From Citrobacter sp. Marseille-Q6884 (GTDB lineage: Bacteria > Pseudomonadota > Gammaproteobacteria > Enterobacterales > Enterobacteriaceae): a stretch of DNA of 64,000 bases. How positions within the stretch are numbered: position 1 is the stretch's first letter; every line of letters begins with the position of its first letter. A program made the position numbers and the translations under genes. Where the stretch lies: contig NZ_CAMDRE010000001.1 in assembly GCF_945906775.1 (NCBI RefSeq), positions 930,001-994,000 of the forward strand. The letters are read 5' to 3'. Below the pieces are notes generated by a model that was not told the DNA's origin, did not search any database, and saw only the letters and a list, made by a program, of their open reading frames with translations. Positions 1 to 9,115 of the stretch are shown here, in pieces.

Positions 1-328
1 TGCGTATCGCCTTTTCTATCAATGCCTGCATACCGGGGCTACTGCAGATAATGTCTGAAAAATAGCGCGGACGTACGGCTTGAGGCATCGACAATTCGCT
101 TATCTCTTCACAGAGGTAAGCGACATGAATAATATCAGCACGCTGGCTCAGGCAGGATTGTACGCAGGAAATATCCTGCAATTGACGACACCAGGATTTA
201 ATCAGGATCCGTCCGGGCGTCACTTTCATTGAGATGATATTGATATCACAGCAGGAAAACTCCTTCAGGACATCCTCAACCATAGACAGGCGATCAATTG
301 TTTTTATATCCCAGCGTATCGTGACCAC
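1..328 (-). CDS. Sigma-54-dependent TyrR-like regulator, N-terminal part (runs off the left edge)
   Basis: Only the first ~109 codons are in the window. Reading leftwards from a GTG at 328-326, preceded by GGAG five bases upstream, the frame stays open to base 1. Residues ~1-75 look like a small ACT-type sensory domain of the TyrR kind. They run straight into a segment (FSDIICSSPGMQALI, about residues 87-101) typical of the entry to a sigma-54 AAA+ activator domain. No PAS domain separates the two, unlike E. coli TyrR. An ATG two bases upstream of the GTG is in another frame and stops after eight codons, so GTG is the probable start. The gene runs the same way as the dpp operon but lies beyond its terminator, so it probably has its own promoter in 329-440. 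The target and ligand cannot be told from this fragment. Confidence 0.7.
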   Translation of the reverse strand, partial: MVTIRWDIKTIDRLSMVEDVLKEFSCCDINIISMKVTPGRILIKSWCRQLQDISCVQSCLSQRADIIHVAYLCEEISELSMPQAVRPRYFSDIICSSPGMQALIEKAIR

Positions 329-440
329 ATTTGCTCCTGGTAGTTAGCAACTGCGAATTCAGCAATCTGTCTATATTCTAGACGCTGTGGAATAATGTTC
401 TGCCAAAGGACTCACATTGTGGAAGTAAAAACGAAATGTA

Positions 441-470
441 AAAAAACCGGAGCACAAGGCTCCGGTTATT
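441..470 (-). terminator. Intrinsic terminator of the dpp operon
   Basis: A perfect 9-bp stem (445-453 with 459-467, AACCGGAGC/GCTCCGGTT) has a 5-base loop. On the minus strand it is followed by a run of Ts, just past the dppF stop codon. Confidence 0.9.
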
Positions 471-486
471 AGGTCATAACCCACGC

Positions 487-1491
487 TTATTGCTGTGGAT
501 TCTCATCCTGGTCAACGGCAAAGCACGCGACCAGCTGACCGCCGTAATCTTTAAGCTGCGGTTGCAACTGCGTACAAGGACCAAAGCGACGACGGCAACG
601 AGCATTGAACGCACAGCCTGGCGGTGGGTTCAGCGGGCTGGGCAGCTCTCCCGTCAGTTTGATACGCTCGCGGCGATCGTCCGGGTTCAGACGCGGCGTC
701 GCGGAGAGCAGCGCCTGCGTGTACGGATGGCGTGGGTTGTTGAATATCTGATCCTTCGTCCCTTTCTCCACGCAGCGGCCGAGATACATCACCATCACTT
801 CATCGGCAATATGTTCCACCACCGATAAATCGTGGGAGATAAAGACGTAGGACAGCCCCATATCCTGCTGCAGATCCATCATCAGGTTCAGTACCTGCGC
901 ACGTACGGAGACGTCGAGCGCAGAAACCGGTTCATCGGCAATCACCACATCCGGGTCAAGCATCAGACCACGGGCAATCGCAATACGCTGACGCTGACCG
1001 CCTGAGAACATATGCGGATAGCGGTCATAATGCTCGGTTTTCAGACCTACTTTCGCCATCATCGCCAGCGCTTTTTCACGACGCTGCTCTTTGCTGAGCG
1101 AGGAGTTGATCAGCAGTGGCTCTTCCAGAATCTGGCCCACTTTTTTACGCGGGTTCAGAGAACCGTACGGGTTCTGGAACACAATCTGAATTTTCTGCCG
1201 ACGCAGTTTCTGCGCCTGCGGATCGTGCTTCAGCAGATCCTGCCCCTGATAATAGAGCTCACCGCCGGTCGGGACTTCAATCATCGTCAGCAGACGACCC
1301 AGCGTCGATTTTCCGCAGCCCGACTCGCCAACCACGGCCAGCGTTTTACCGCGTTCCAGGGTAAAAGAGACACCGTCCAGCGCTTTTACCAGACGCTCCG
1401 GGGCAAAAATGCCTTTCTTCACCGGATAGTGTTTTTTCAGGTCAATTGCCTGCAGCAACGGTTGCTGCAAGGTGGCCTCATGCGTACTCAT
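487..1491 (-). CDS. dppF: Dipeptide ABC transporter ATP-binding subunit DppF
   Basis: One of two different ATPases that power the DppABCDF dipeptide importer at the inner face of the cytoplasmic membrane. The 334-residue protein has Walker A GESGCGKS at residues 55-62, the ABC signature FSGGQRQR near 162 and Walker B VVIADEP near 183. A cysteine-containing C-terminal oligopeptide-transporter tail (CAFNARCRRR) follows. It is the last gene of dppABCDF. Its ATG overlaps the end of dppD by 4 bases (1488-1491), which suggests translational coupling, and the operon terminator lies 17 bp beyond its stop. Sequence and length match E. coli DppF. DppF-type ATPases are known to serve DppBC with dipeptide-, heme- or other substrate-binding proteins. 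Confidence 0.97.
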   Translation of the reverse strand: MSTHEATLQQPLLQAIDLKKHYPVKKGIFAPERLVKALDGVSFTLERGKTLAVVGESGCGKSTLGRLLTMIEVPTGGELYYQGQDLLKHDPQAQKLRRQKIQIVFQNPYGSLNPRKKVGQILEEPLLINSSLSKEQRREKALAMMAKVGLKTEHYDRYPHMFSGGQRQRIAIARGLMLDPDVVIADEPVSALDVSVRAQVLNLMMDLQQDMGLSYVFISHDLSVVEHIADEVMVMYLGRCVEKGTKDQIFNNPRHPYTQALLSATPRLNPDDRRERIKLTGELPSPLNPPPGCAFNARCRRRFGPCTQLQPQLKDYGGQLVACFAVDQDENPQQ

Positions 1492-2471
1492 AATCCAGGC
1501 CTCCCGGCATCATCAAGTGGGTAGTGGCATTTCGACTGGCGACCGTCGCCCAATACGTTCAGCTCCGGCTCAATACTCCGGCACTTGTCCGTTGCATACG
1601 GGCAGCGTGGGTTCAGCAGACAGCCGTTCGGACGATCGTATTTCCCCGGAACCACGCCCGGCAATGAGGCCAGACGCGCTTTATCCTGAGCAAACTCCGG
1701 CAGCGCGCGCAGCAACGCCTGGGTGTACGGATGACGCGGCGCGCGGAAAATATCGTGCGCATTTCCTGTCTCAACCACTTGACCGGCATACATCACGATA
1801 ATTTTGTGTGCCGATTCCGCCACCAGCGCCAGGTCATGCGTGATCAACACTAACGCCATGTTTTCTTTCTGCTGCAGCTCCAGCAGCAGTTCGATGATCT
1901 GCGCCTGAATCGTCACGTCCAGCGCCGTTGTCGGTTCATCGGCAATCAATAACTTCGGACGACAAGCAATCGCCATCGCGATCATCACGCGCTGGCTCAT
2001 CCCACCGGAAAGCTGATGCGGATAGACATCCAGTCGCGACGCAGGGTCGGGAATACCCACCAGCGTCAGCAGGTCGATGGCCCGTTGGATACGGGTTTTC
2101 TTATTGCCACCCTGATGCACCTTAATGGCTTCCATAATCTGATAGCCGACGGTATAGCACGGGTTCAGGCTGGTCATCGGGTCCTGGAAGATCATCGCGA
2201 CTTCCGCACCCACCAACTGGCGGCGCTCTTTCTCCGAAATGCGCTTCAGATCGCGGCCGTTAAACTCCAGCGATTCAGCCATGACGCGACCGGGATAGTC
2301 AATCAGCCCCATAATCGCCAGTGAACTCACCGACTTACCGGAGCCGGATTCCCCCACAATGCCAACCACTTCACCCTGGTTCACACTGTAGCTAATGCGG
2401 TCTACGGCACGGAATTCGGAGCCAACGTCGCCGAAGTGCACCGATAATTTATCTACATTTAATAACGCCAT
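1488..2471 (-). CDS. dppD: Dipeptide ABC transporter ATP-binding subunit DppD
   Basis: Second ATPase subunit of the dipeptide importer, 327 residues. Walker A GESGSGKS lies at residues 40-47, the signature LSGGMSQR near 153 and Walker B LLIADEP shortly after. The C-terminal segment carries several cysteines (CLLNPRCPYATDKC and one further on), the feature that marks DppD/OppD subunits and may be a metal or cluster site. It starts 10 bp after dppC and overlaps dppF by 4 bp, so stoichiometric synthesis with DppF is likely. Confidence 0.97.
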   Translation of the reverse strand: MALLNVDKLSVHFGDVGSEFRAVDRISYSVNQGEVVGIVGESGSGKSVSSLAIMGLIDYPGRVMAESLEFNGRDLKRISEKERRQLVGAEVAMIFQDPMTSLNPCYTVGYQIMEAIKVHQGGNKKTRIQRAIDLLTLVGIPDPASRLDVYPHQLSGGMSQRVMIAMAIACRPKLLIADEPTTALDVTIQAQIIELLLELQQKENMALVLITHDLALVAESAHKIIVMYAGQVVETGNAHDIFRAPRHPYTQALLRALPEFAQDKARLASLPGVVPGKYDRPNGCLLNPRCPYATDKCRSIEPELNVLGDGRQSKCHYPLDDAGRPGL

Positions 2472-2481
2472 CTCGAACCTC

Positions 2482-3384
2482 TTACTGCTTCAGTTTGGGA
2501 TCGAGCGCGTCACGCAGACCGTCACCCATCAGGTTAAATGCCAGCACCGTGAGCAGGATCGCCAGACCCGGGAAGGTCACGACCCACCAGGCACTTTGCG
2601 CAAACTGCAACACGTCGGAGAGCATGGTGCCCCACTCCGGCGTTGGCGGTTGCGCACCCATGCCCAGGAAGCCAAGCGCAGCCATGTCGAGAATGGCGTT
2701 AGAGAAGCCGAGCGACGCCTGAACAATCAGCGGCGCAAGACAGTTTGGAAGAATGTTAACGAACATCTGGCGCATCGCACCGGCTCCCGCCACACGGGAA
2801 GCGGTAACGTAGTCGCGGTTGACCTCCACCAGCACGGCGGCACGCGTCAGACGGACATAGTGCGGCAATGCCACGAACGTCAATGCCAGCGCGGCGTTAC
2901 CGATAGACGGGCCAAACACGGCGACCAGTACCAGCGCCAGCAACAGGCTCGGCAGCGCCAACATGATATCGACAATACGCATGATGACGTTATCGACAAT
3001 CCCGCCGAAATAACCCGCAACCAGCCCGAGTACGACCCCCATCAGCAGGGAAAGCACCACCACCAGACAGCCAACCAGCAGCGACAGGCGCGCACCGTAC
3101 ATCAGACGTGACAGCACATCGCGGCCCACATCATCAGTACCAAACAGGTGCGCCATGGAACCGCCTTCCTGCCAGGCTGGCGGCGCCAGCAGCGTATCGC
3201 GGAACTGATCTGCCGGGTTGTACGGCGCCAGTACGTTGGCAAAGACCGCAATCAGGATCATGACAACCACGTATACCAGCCCAACAACCGCACCTTTGTT
3301 GCGTTTGAAATAGTGCCAGAACTCCTGCAACGGGGTCATGGGCACCGGAGCAGTAATAACTTTATTTTCAGTAACCTGTGACAT
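2482..3384 (-). CDS. dppC: Dipeptide ABC transporter permease DppC
   Basis: Inner-membrane permease subunit, 300 residues. A cytoplasmic N-terminus (about 30 residues) precedes a first membrane helix (AVVGLVYVVVMILIAV). A periplasmic loop with FGTDDVGRDVLSR follows, then five further helices. The binding-protein-dependent transport motif, which docks to the ATPases, falls around residues 195-215 (YVTASRVAGAGAM). It pairs with DppB to form the translocation channel. It lies 9 bp after dppB, with ATG start and E. coli-like sequence throughout. Confidence 0.96.
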   Translation of the reverse strand: MSQVTENKVITAPVPMTPLQEFWHYFKRNKGAVVGLVYVVVMILIAVFANVLAPYNPADQFRDTLLAPPAWQEGGSMAHLFGTDDVGRDVLSRLMYGARLSLLVGCLVVVLSLLMGVVLGLVAGYFGGIVDNVIMRIVDIMLALPSLLLALVLVAVFGPSIGNAALALTFVALPHYVRLTRAAVLVEVNRDYVTASRVAGAGAMRQMFVNILPNCLAPLIVQASLGFSNAILDMAALGFLGMGAQPPTPEWGTMLSDVLQFAQSAWWVVTFPGLAILLTVLAFNLMGDGLRDALDPKLKQ

Positions 3385-3393
3385 GATGGCCCC

Positions 3394-4413
3394 TTACTTC
3401 TTATGCCGAATACGCGGGTTCACCACGCCGTACAGCAGGTCTACCAGCAGGTTGACGAGGATAATCATCGTCGCGACCAGCAGCACCCCACCCTGCACCA
3501 CCGGGTAATCGCGGCGTTGCAGTGCATCAATCAGCCAGCGTCCCAGACCCGGCCACGAGAAGATGGTTTCGGTCAGAATGGCGCCCGCCAGCAGCGTACC
3601 GACCTGCAGGCCGATAACGGTCACAACTGGCAGCATGGCATTGCGCAGCGCATGGATGATGATCACACGCATCCGTGTAAGCCCTTTGGCGCGCGCGGTA
3701 CGAATGTAATCCTCACCCAACACTTCCAGCATTGATGAACGGGTCATACGCACAATCACCGCCAGTGGAATAGTGCCCAGCACCATCGCAGGCAGGATCA
3801 TATGAACCACGGCATCAATGAAGTTGCCCTCTTCACCCCAGATAGCCGTGTCGATCAGCATAAATCCAGTTAGCGGATTGGAGTCATCAAGGAACACCAT
3901 GTCGCTCACCCGCCCGGAAACGGGCGTCAGGTTCCACTGTACGGAAACCAGCATGATCAGCATCATGCCCCACCAGAAAATTGGCATGGAGTAACCGGTC
4001 AGCGCCAGGCCAACAGCGGTATGATCGAAAATAGAACCACGCTTGACGGCAGCAAGGACACCGACCGGAATGCCCACTGCGGTAGCAAAAATCATGGCGC
4101 AGACGCCCAGTTCCAGCGTCGCTTTAAAGCGAGGCACGAACTCTTCCCACACCGGCAGGCGGCTTTTCAGCGAGATACCTAAATCGCCATGCATAACCCC
4201 CCAGATATAGTGGAGGTACTGCTGCCACATCGGTTTATCCAGACCGAGTTCAGCCAGCAGTTGAGCATGACGCTCAGGGGAGATACCACGTTCACCCGCC
4301 ATGATCATCACCGGATCGCCGGGGATCATATGGACGAAGGCAAAGGTGAGAAGAGTGATACCGATAAACGTGGGGATGACGAGTCCCAAACGTCGGAGAA
4401 TGAACTGCAACAT
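3394..4413 (-). CDS. dppB: Dipeptide ABC transporter permease DppB
   Basis: Inner-membrane permease partner of DppC. I place the start at the ATG at 4413-4411, giving 339 residues beginning MLQFILRRLGLVIPT, which is the length and start of E. coli DppB. An upstream in-frame ATG at 4437 would add eight residues not seen in the family. A first membrane helix is followed by a large periplasmic loop (GERGISPERHAQLL) and further helices. The permease motif is at YIRTARAKGLTRMRV in the C-terminal third. It is separated from dppA by 161 bp that hold a stable hairpin, a layout expected to lower downstream expression relative to the binding protein. Confidence 0.96.
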   Translation of the reverse strand: MLQFILRRLGLVIPTFIGITLLTFAFVHMIPGDPVMIMAGERGISPERHAQLLAELGLDKPMWQQYLHYIWGVMHGDLGISLKSRLPVWEEFVPRFKATLELGVCAMIFATAVGIPVGVLAAVKRGSIFDHTAVGLALTGYSMPIFWWGMMLIMLVSVQWNLTPVSGRVSDMVFLDDSNPLTGFMLIDTAIWGEEGNFIDAVVHMILPAMVLGTIPLAVIVRMTRSSMLEVLGEDYIRTARAKGLTRMRVIIIHALRNAMLPVVTVIGLQVGTLLAGAILTETIFSWPGLGRWLIDALQRRDYPVVQGGVLLVATMIILVNLLVDLLYGVVNPRIRHKK

Positions 4414-4474
4414 AACCCGGATTCTCTCTAATGACACACGGCCTGGAACCGTGGGTCTGTATTGCTCACAAATC

Positions 4475-4504
4475 TTATCTCCCCCTCACGCGAGAGGGAG
4501 ATAA
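4475..4504 (-). other. Intercistronic hairpin between dppA and dppB
   Basis: A 13-bp stem with one mismatch (4475-4487 with 4492-4504, TTATCTCCCCCTC against GAGAGGGAGATAA) closes on a 4-base loop. No T-run follows on the minus strand. It is therefore more likely to protect the abundant dppA mRNA 3' end or to attenuate transcription than to be a full terminator. Confidence 0.55.
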
Positions 4505-4574
4505 AGCATTACTGTCAGGTGGCGCGACGGTTGCCCGACTTAACGGTCCGTCACGCTGCCTGGCTTGCTTTTAA

Positions 4575-6182
4575 TTATTCGACAGAAACGTTTTCGAAGT
4601 GGTGTTTGCCTAATGGATCAACCACATAGCCTTTGACTTCTTTACGCACTGGCTCGTATACCGTGGAGTGAGCGATGATCAGCGCAGGCGCCTGGTCATG
4701 CATAACGACCTGAGCCTGTTTGTACAGCTCAACACGCTTGTTGTGGTCGTCGGTCGCGCGCGCCGGTTGAATCAGATCTTCAAACGGCTTGTAGCACCAG
4801 CGAGAATAGTTGGAACCATCTTTCGCCGCAGCACAGCTAAACAGCGTGGCGAAGAAGTTATCCGGATCCCCGTTGTCACCGGTCCAGCCCATCATAACGG
4901 CCTGATGTTCACCGGACTTGGCGCGCTTGAGGTACTCGCCCCACTCGTAGGTCACAATCTTGGCCTGAACACCAATCTTCGCCCAGTCAGCCTGGATCAT
5001 TTCAGCCATACGGCGCGCGTTCGGGTTATACGGACGCTGTACTGGCATTGCCCACAGCTCTACGGTGAAGCCCTTATCCTGACCGGCTTCTTTCAGCAGT
5101 GCTTTGGCTTTTTCCGGGTCGTAGGTATAGTCTTTAACGTCATCGTTGTAGCCCCACATGGTCGGTGGGATCAGGTTCTTCGCAGCAACGCCAGCGCCCT
5201 GGTAAACGGCTTTGATGATCGCTTCTTTGTTCACCGCGTAGGTCAGCGCCTGACGGACTTTCACGTCATCAAACGGTTTCTTCTCGGTGTTGAAAGAGAG
5301 GTAGCCCACGTTCAGACCCGCCTGCTCCATCAAATTGATGTTTTTATCCTGCTTCATGCGTGCGATATCAGCCGGATTCGGGTACGGCATCACCTGGCAC
5401 TCGTTCTTCTGCAGCTTGGCGTAACGAACAGAAGCATCAGGGGTAATAGAGAAGACCAGACGGTCGATCTGCGGTTTGGTGCCCCAGTAGCCTTCGAAGG
5501 CTTTATACAGAATACGAGAATCTTTCTGGTACTGCTGCAGCTGGAACGGACCGGTACCGATTGGGTTCAGATCCACTTTCTCCGGGGAGCCCGCTTTCAG
5601 CATGTTGTCAGCGTATTCTTTGGAAAGAATAGAGGCGAAGTCCATGGCCAGATCAGCCAGGAACGGGGCTTCTGGACGCGTCAGCACGAACTGAACGGTT
5701 TTATCGTCCACTTTTTTCACTTCAGCGATCAGATCAGGCAGACCCATCCCTTCGAAGTATTCATAGCTGCCGCCAGACACTTTGTGGTACGGGTTCTGGG
5801 CATTTTTCTGACGATCAAAGGAGAACACGACGTCATCGGCGTTGAAATCGCGCGTCGGTTTAAATTCTTTGTTGTCCTGCCACTTCACGCCCTGGCGCAG
5901 GTGGAAGGTATATGTTTTACCGTCTTCGCTGATTTCCCACTTCTCAGCAAGGCCCGGGATGACTTCCGTTGTACCGGTTTTGAATTCAACCAGGCGGTTA
6001 TAGATCGGTACAGAGCTGGCGTCATACGTTGTGCCAGAGGTGAAAAGCTGTGGGTTAAAGCCTTCAGGAGATCCTTCTGAACAATAAACCAGAGTTTTAG
6101 CCTGTACGCTTGCTGCGACGGTCATGGCCACCAGGCTCAGACCAAGCTTCAGCATCCCTGACTTCTTCAAGGAAATACTCAT
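4575..6182 (-). CDS. dppA: Periplasmic dipeptide-binding protein DppA
   Basis: High-abundance periplasmic receptor that delivers dipeptides to DppBCDF; in E. coli it also supports heme uptake and dipeptide chemotaxis through Tap. The 535-residue precursor has a signal peptide of ~28 residues (MSISLKKSGMLKLGLSLVAM, cleavage after VQA before KTLVYC). A class 5 extracellular solute-binding fold follows, ending FENVSVE. A single cysteine pair near the N-terminus (CSEG) and later positions fits the family. It is the first gene of the operon. Its translation start lies just below a CA-rich leader segment that fits GcvB small-RNA control. Confidence 0.97.
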   Translation of the reverse strand: MSISLKKSGMLKLGLSLVAMTVAASVQAKTLVYCSEGSPEGFNPQLFTSGTTYDASSVPIYNRLVEFKTGTTEVIPGLAEKWEISEDGKTYTFHLRQGVKWQDNKEFKPTRDFNADDVVFSFDRQKNAQNPYHKVSGGSYEYFEGMGLPDLIAEVKKVDDKTVQFVLTRPEAPFLADLAMDFASILSKEYADNMLKAGSPEKVDLNPIGTGPFQLQQYQKDSRILYKAFEGYWGTKPQIDRLVFSITPDASVRYAKLQKNECQVMPYPNPADIARMKQDKNINLMEQAGLNVGYLSFNTEKKPFDDVKVRQALTYAVNKEAIIKAVYQGAGVAAKNLIPPTMWGYNDDVKDYTYDPEKAKALLKEAGQDKGFTVELWAMPVQRPYNPNARRMAEMIQADWAKIGVQAKIVTYEWGEYLKRAKSGEHQAVMMGWTGDNGDPDNFFATLFSCAAAKDGSNYSRWCYKPFEDLIQPARATDDHNKRVELYKQAQVVMHDQAPALIIAHSTVYEPVRKEVKGYVVDPLGKHHFENVSVE

Positions 6183-6195
6183 TCTTCTGCTCCAA

Positions 6196-6214
6196 ATGTG
6201 ATGTTTGTTGTTTT
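6196..6214 (-). promoter_or_regulatory. Probable GcvB small-RNA target site in the dppA leader
   Basis: On the minus strand the leader just upstream of the dppA Shine-Dalgarno reads as a C/A-rich run (AAAACAACAAACATCACAT). GcvB is known to silence dppA in E. coli and Salmonella by pairing its GU-rich R1 region with such C/A-rich leaders. The assignment rests on position and base composition; the gcvB gene is not in this window. Confidence 0.6.
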
Positions 6215-6786
6215 ACCCTTTGCAGTGGGTTTGCACCGCCTGGCCTTTTTTGTTTTTTACCCGGCCGGGTCAGCGTTAAGAGGATGGGGATTCCGTTCAC
6301 ATAAGCGACTGAGTTGCAGTGCGGATTCTCCATGAAATGCCCCTCATGCCCTACAATCTGTCAACAGAATGTGAAAACGTCAATACAGGTGACCGTGATT
6401 TACACCAACGGTGAGAATTCACAAACAAAGATTAAAAAAAGTGCAGACGGAGATTTTCAGCAGGGAAATTTGTGCTACGCCTGCTATGCCAGAATAAATA
6501 TCTTCATATTTCGCAACATTTGGTGATTAACATTTATGCAAATTATGAAAAATTCCTAAATGAACGCTGCATATATGAGCGATTAATATCATGAACGTTA
6601 AAACGCACAGCGGATAATGCTGGGTTCAGCCATAAGTAACGCGAAAAAAGATTCAAGCAAATATAAAAAAAGACAATGGAATATGTCACAAAATCGTTAA
6701 CAGTCAGTGGGAAGTGGTACACAATTTTTGCAGATAGAATGAAGGTGGGTGAACGCAGGATATAGGGCGATGTGTGGGGTGGGTGG
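6215..6786. other. Gene-free spacer upstream of dppA
   Basis: About 570 bp between the dppA leader and the proK repeat region. The part from ~6420 to 6720 is AT-rich with several A-runs. Open frames here are short, lack ribosome-binding sites and resemble nothing I know. The dppA promoter should lie in the first 200 bp or so (in E. coli transcription starts about 165 nt upstream), but I cannot pick out convincing -35/-10 boxes by eye. Confidence 0.5.
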
Positions 6787-6899
6787 CGCTACGCTCGAGT
6801 CGAACCTCTGCCCCCCGGAGGTTCTTATCCTCACGGGCTATAATGCAAAAAAACCTGCTCGTTGAGCAGGGTTTTGAATTTGGTCGGTGATAGAGGATT
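6787..6899 (-). repeat. Copy 1 of a ~113-bp repeat containing a tRNA-Pro 3' end and a terminator
   Basis: This segment matches 6952-7065 in order. It holds a block starting CGCTACGCTCGAGTCGAACC, a short hairpin, an intrinsic terminator (6851-6860 with 6864-6874, followed on the minus strand by seven Ts), and 19 bases identical to the 3' end of proK (6881-6899). The tRNA body is missing after that point, so this is a dead 3' remnant downstream of proK. Confidence 0.8.
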
Positions 6900-6951
6900 A
6901 CTCGCCACTACGTGGCTCGCCCTTCGGGCCGTTGCTGACGCAACGTTCTCT

Positions 6952-7123
<172 letters not shown>

Positions 7124-7214
7124 AATGCGGGGCGCATCTTACTGCTCAGGTGCGCGCCCGTCAATCCCTTAGTCTCAAAATGGCATTCGATCGGCCAGAA
7201 AGTCAACAGCCCGG

Positions 7215-8906
7215 TTACTGCGCTGTTGCCTTCTGTGCGTCAGGAACGCGACACCAGTTGTTATTCTCATTAATACCGCCATTAGGCGAGGTATAACCGA
7301 GGCAACCTAAGATAGTGTCATACAGTTCAACATGGCGGCGCGGCACCTTCATATCGGCTTCTTGCTTCAGGTGCGCAAACGCCTTCGCATGCTCGGGATC
7401 TTCCAGATACTTGTCAGACATCCACACCAGCATCGGGACGCGGAATTGCTCTGGCGGAGCCATTTTACGCGGTGTACCGTGCAAGTGTTCACGCTCGTTT
7501 ATGGACTCACCGTGGTCAGCAGCATAGAACACAATCGCTTTCTTATCGCGTAGCTGATCGAACACTTTGGTAATAAAGTGATCAACATAGGTCACCGAGT
7601 TATCAAACGAGTTAATCATCTCCGCTTTCGAGCAGCCGCTATCAACATTGACACACTCCGGTTTCCACTGGGCGTACTCTCGGGTATAGCGCTGGGTGTA
7701 GTTAAAGTGTGACCCTTTGGTATGCAGAATAATCAGATGCTTACCATCATCATTTGGCTTTATAGATTGCTGCATCTCGTTAATCAACAGCATATCGTCT
7801 ACGTTCTTGCCACGGTTACGCGGCTCTGCGCCAATCTGCTCACGGTAGGCGATGTTCTCCGCCATGGTGTTACTGTAGAACCACATCTCGCTTTGCATCG
7901 CGTACAGGTCTGTTTTGAACCCTAACTGAGTGAGCACGGAAAAAACATTTTGTTCTTTCAGCGTACGCTGCGGGTTCTCTTCAGCCCCACCCTCACGGAC
8001 AAACATGCAGCGCAGCGAAAGTTTTGTCGCCGTATCACATGAGTATCCGCGGAACGCCGCCAGGTTTTTCTCCTGAGCCAGTCTCGGCGTGGTATTTCGC
8101 TCGTAGCCAAAAATCCCCATATGATCCCAGCGCGTCGTCTCGCCAATAATAAAGACAACGTAGGTATCATCGAGATTCTTTGGTGCAACGTAGGTGAACT
8201 TCTTCGCCGGATTCATCAGCGATTTATTATCTGAAGATTCATCAACCTGCGCCCAGGCATAAAGCCCCAACGCCGAAAGCCAGTTCGAAGGCAGATAAGA
8301 GTTCGCCACCACGCCGCCGTAGCTCGGTAAATCAATTCCCGTTTCGCGTTCAACGGTTTTCTGCTGCATGCTGAGCAGGCGAATCGGCACCCACACCATC
8401 AAACCGGCCAGGACGACTACCGCCACGCTACGCACTCTCAGACCCGGCGTACGAACCTGCTTTAACAACGTATAACGACAGCGGTTATTCCAGATAAACA
8501 GCAGAGGGACTATGCTGACGGAGACCAGCCACGCAATAAAGTGCCAACCGACAACTTCCTTCGATAAATCAATATCGGTGGTCATTACCGAAGCAATAAT
8601 GCCGTAACCAATCACCACGTTCAGGAAGGTCATGTAATAGCTGGCGCCCGCAGAACAGAGCACCACAAAGCTCGCCAGCACGCGCCAGGCACGCCGACCA
8701 AACAAAGACAGAATTCGAAGTAAAAAGAAGGTCACCAGCACAGTGCCAGCTAATTCAACAACCGCAGAAAGTCCTTTCCAGACGGTGAACTCTTGCGCAT
8801 AGCTACCGAAGCGGCGATAAAAAACAGCGCAGTTCATAAACAGACCGATATAGAGCGCAAGCAAGAAGCTGAGCTTTTGCTGCGTCATCGACTTAATGTA
8901 TCTCAT
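7215..8906 (-). CDS. eptB: Kdo2-lipid A phosphoethanolamine 7''-transferase EptB
   Basis: Inner-membrane enzyme that transfers phosphoethanolamine from phosphatidylethanolamine to the outer Kdo of LPS at the periplasmic face. I place the start at ATG 8906-8904 (563 residues, MRYIKSMTQQK), as in E. coli; a longer frame from 8954 adds 16 residues and is unlikely. Five N-terminal membrane helices cover residues ~1-190. The periplasmic alkaline-phosphatase/sulfatase-fold domain follows, with the nucleophile threonine in IIGETTRWDHMG, then HTKGSHFNY and AADHGES metal-site motifs. In E. coli eptB is controlled by sigma-E and by the PhoPQ-dependent sRNA MgrR and by ArcZ. It stands alone, 91 bp from proK. 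Confidence 0.95.
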   Translation of the reverse strand: MRYIKSMTQQKLSFLLALYIGLFMNCAVFYRRFGSYAQEFTVWKGLSAVVELAGTVLVTFFLLRILSLFGRRAWRVLASFVVLCSAGASYYMTFLNVVIGYGIIASVMTTDIDLSKEVVGWHFIAWLVSVSIVPLLFIWNNRCRYTLLKQVRTPGLRVRSVAVVVLAGLMVWVPIRLLSMQQKTVERETGIDLPSYGGVVANSYLPSNWLSALGLYAWAQVDESSDNKSLMNPAKKFTYVAPKNLDDTYVVFIIGETTRWDHMGIFGYERNTTPRLAQEKNLAAFRGYSCDTATKLSLRCMFVREGGAEENPQRTLKEQNVFSVLTQLGFKTDLYAMQSEMWFYSNTMAENIAYREQIGAEPRNRGKNVDDMLLINEMQQSIKPNDDGKHLIILHTKGSHFNYTQRYTREYAQWKPECVNVDSGCSKAEMINSFDNSVTYVDHFITKVFDQLRDKKAIVFYAADHGESINEREHLHGTPRKMAPPEQFRVPMLVWMSDKYLEDPEHAKAFAHLKQEADMKVPRRHVELYDTILGCLGYTSPNGGINENNNWCRVPDAQKATAQ

Positions 8907-9060
8907 GCAAACAAACCCTGGAAAGCGGGATAAAAACGCCTGTGCAACGGTCAACCAGACCAGACAGGGAAAAATGCGACAACAGCAGAAATGAAATGTC
9001 TACGAGCGCGCGTTAGTAGACCACAGGCGGGGGGAAAAGTGCTTCTGGAGAATGAAAAGA

Positions 9061-9088
9061 GCGCATATATTTTTGTAAATATATGCGC
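9061..9088 (-). terminator. Terminator hairpin downstream of yhjX
   Basis: A 12-bp perfect stem (9061-9072 with 9077-9088) around a TTGT loop, mostly GCGCATATAT. On the minus strand it is followed by TCTTTTC. It lies 27 bp past the yhjX stop. Confidence 0.75.
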
Positions 9089-9115
9089 CAGGTATTAATT
9101 AAGCGGCGGTATTAA

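Noticed and set aside
4414..4437. Longer dppB start
   Set aside because: Adds eight residues not found in the family; the ATG at 4413 gives the standard 339-residue protein.
4668..6080. 470-codon open frame opposite dppA
   Set aside because: A mirror frame of a highly biased, well-conserved gene; its protein has no recognisable family and no ribosome-binding site.
8907..8954. Longer eptB start
   Set aside because: Adds 16 residues before the normal MRYIKS start and lacks support from the family.
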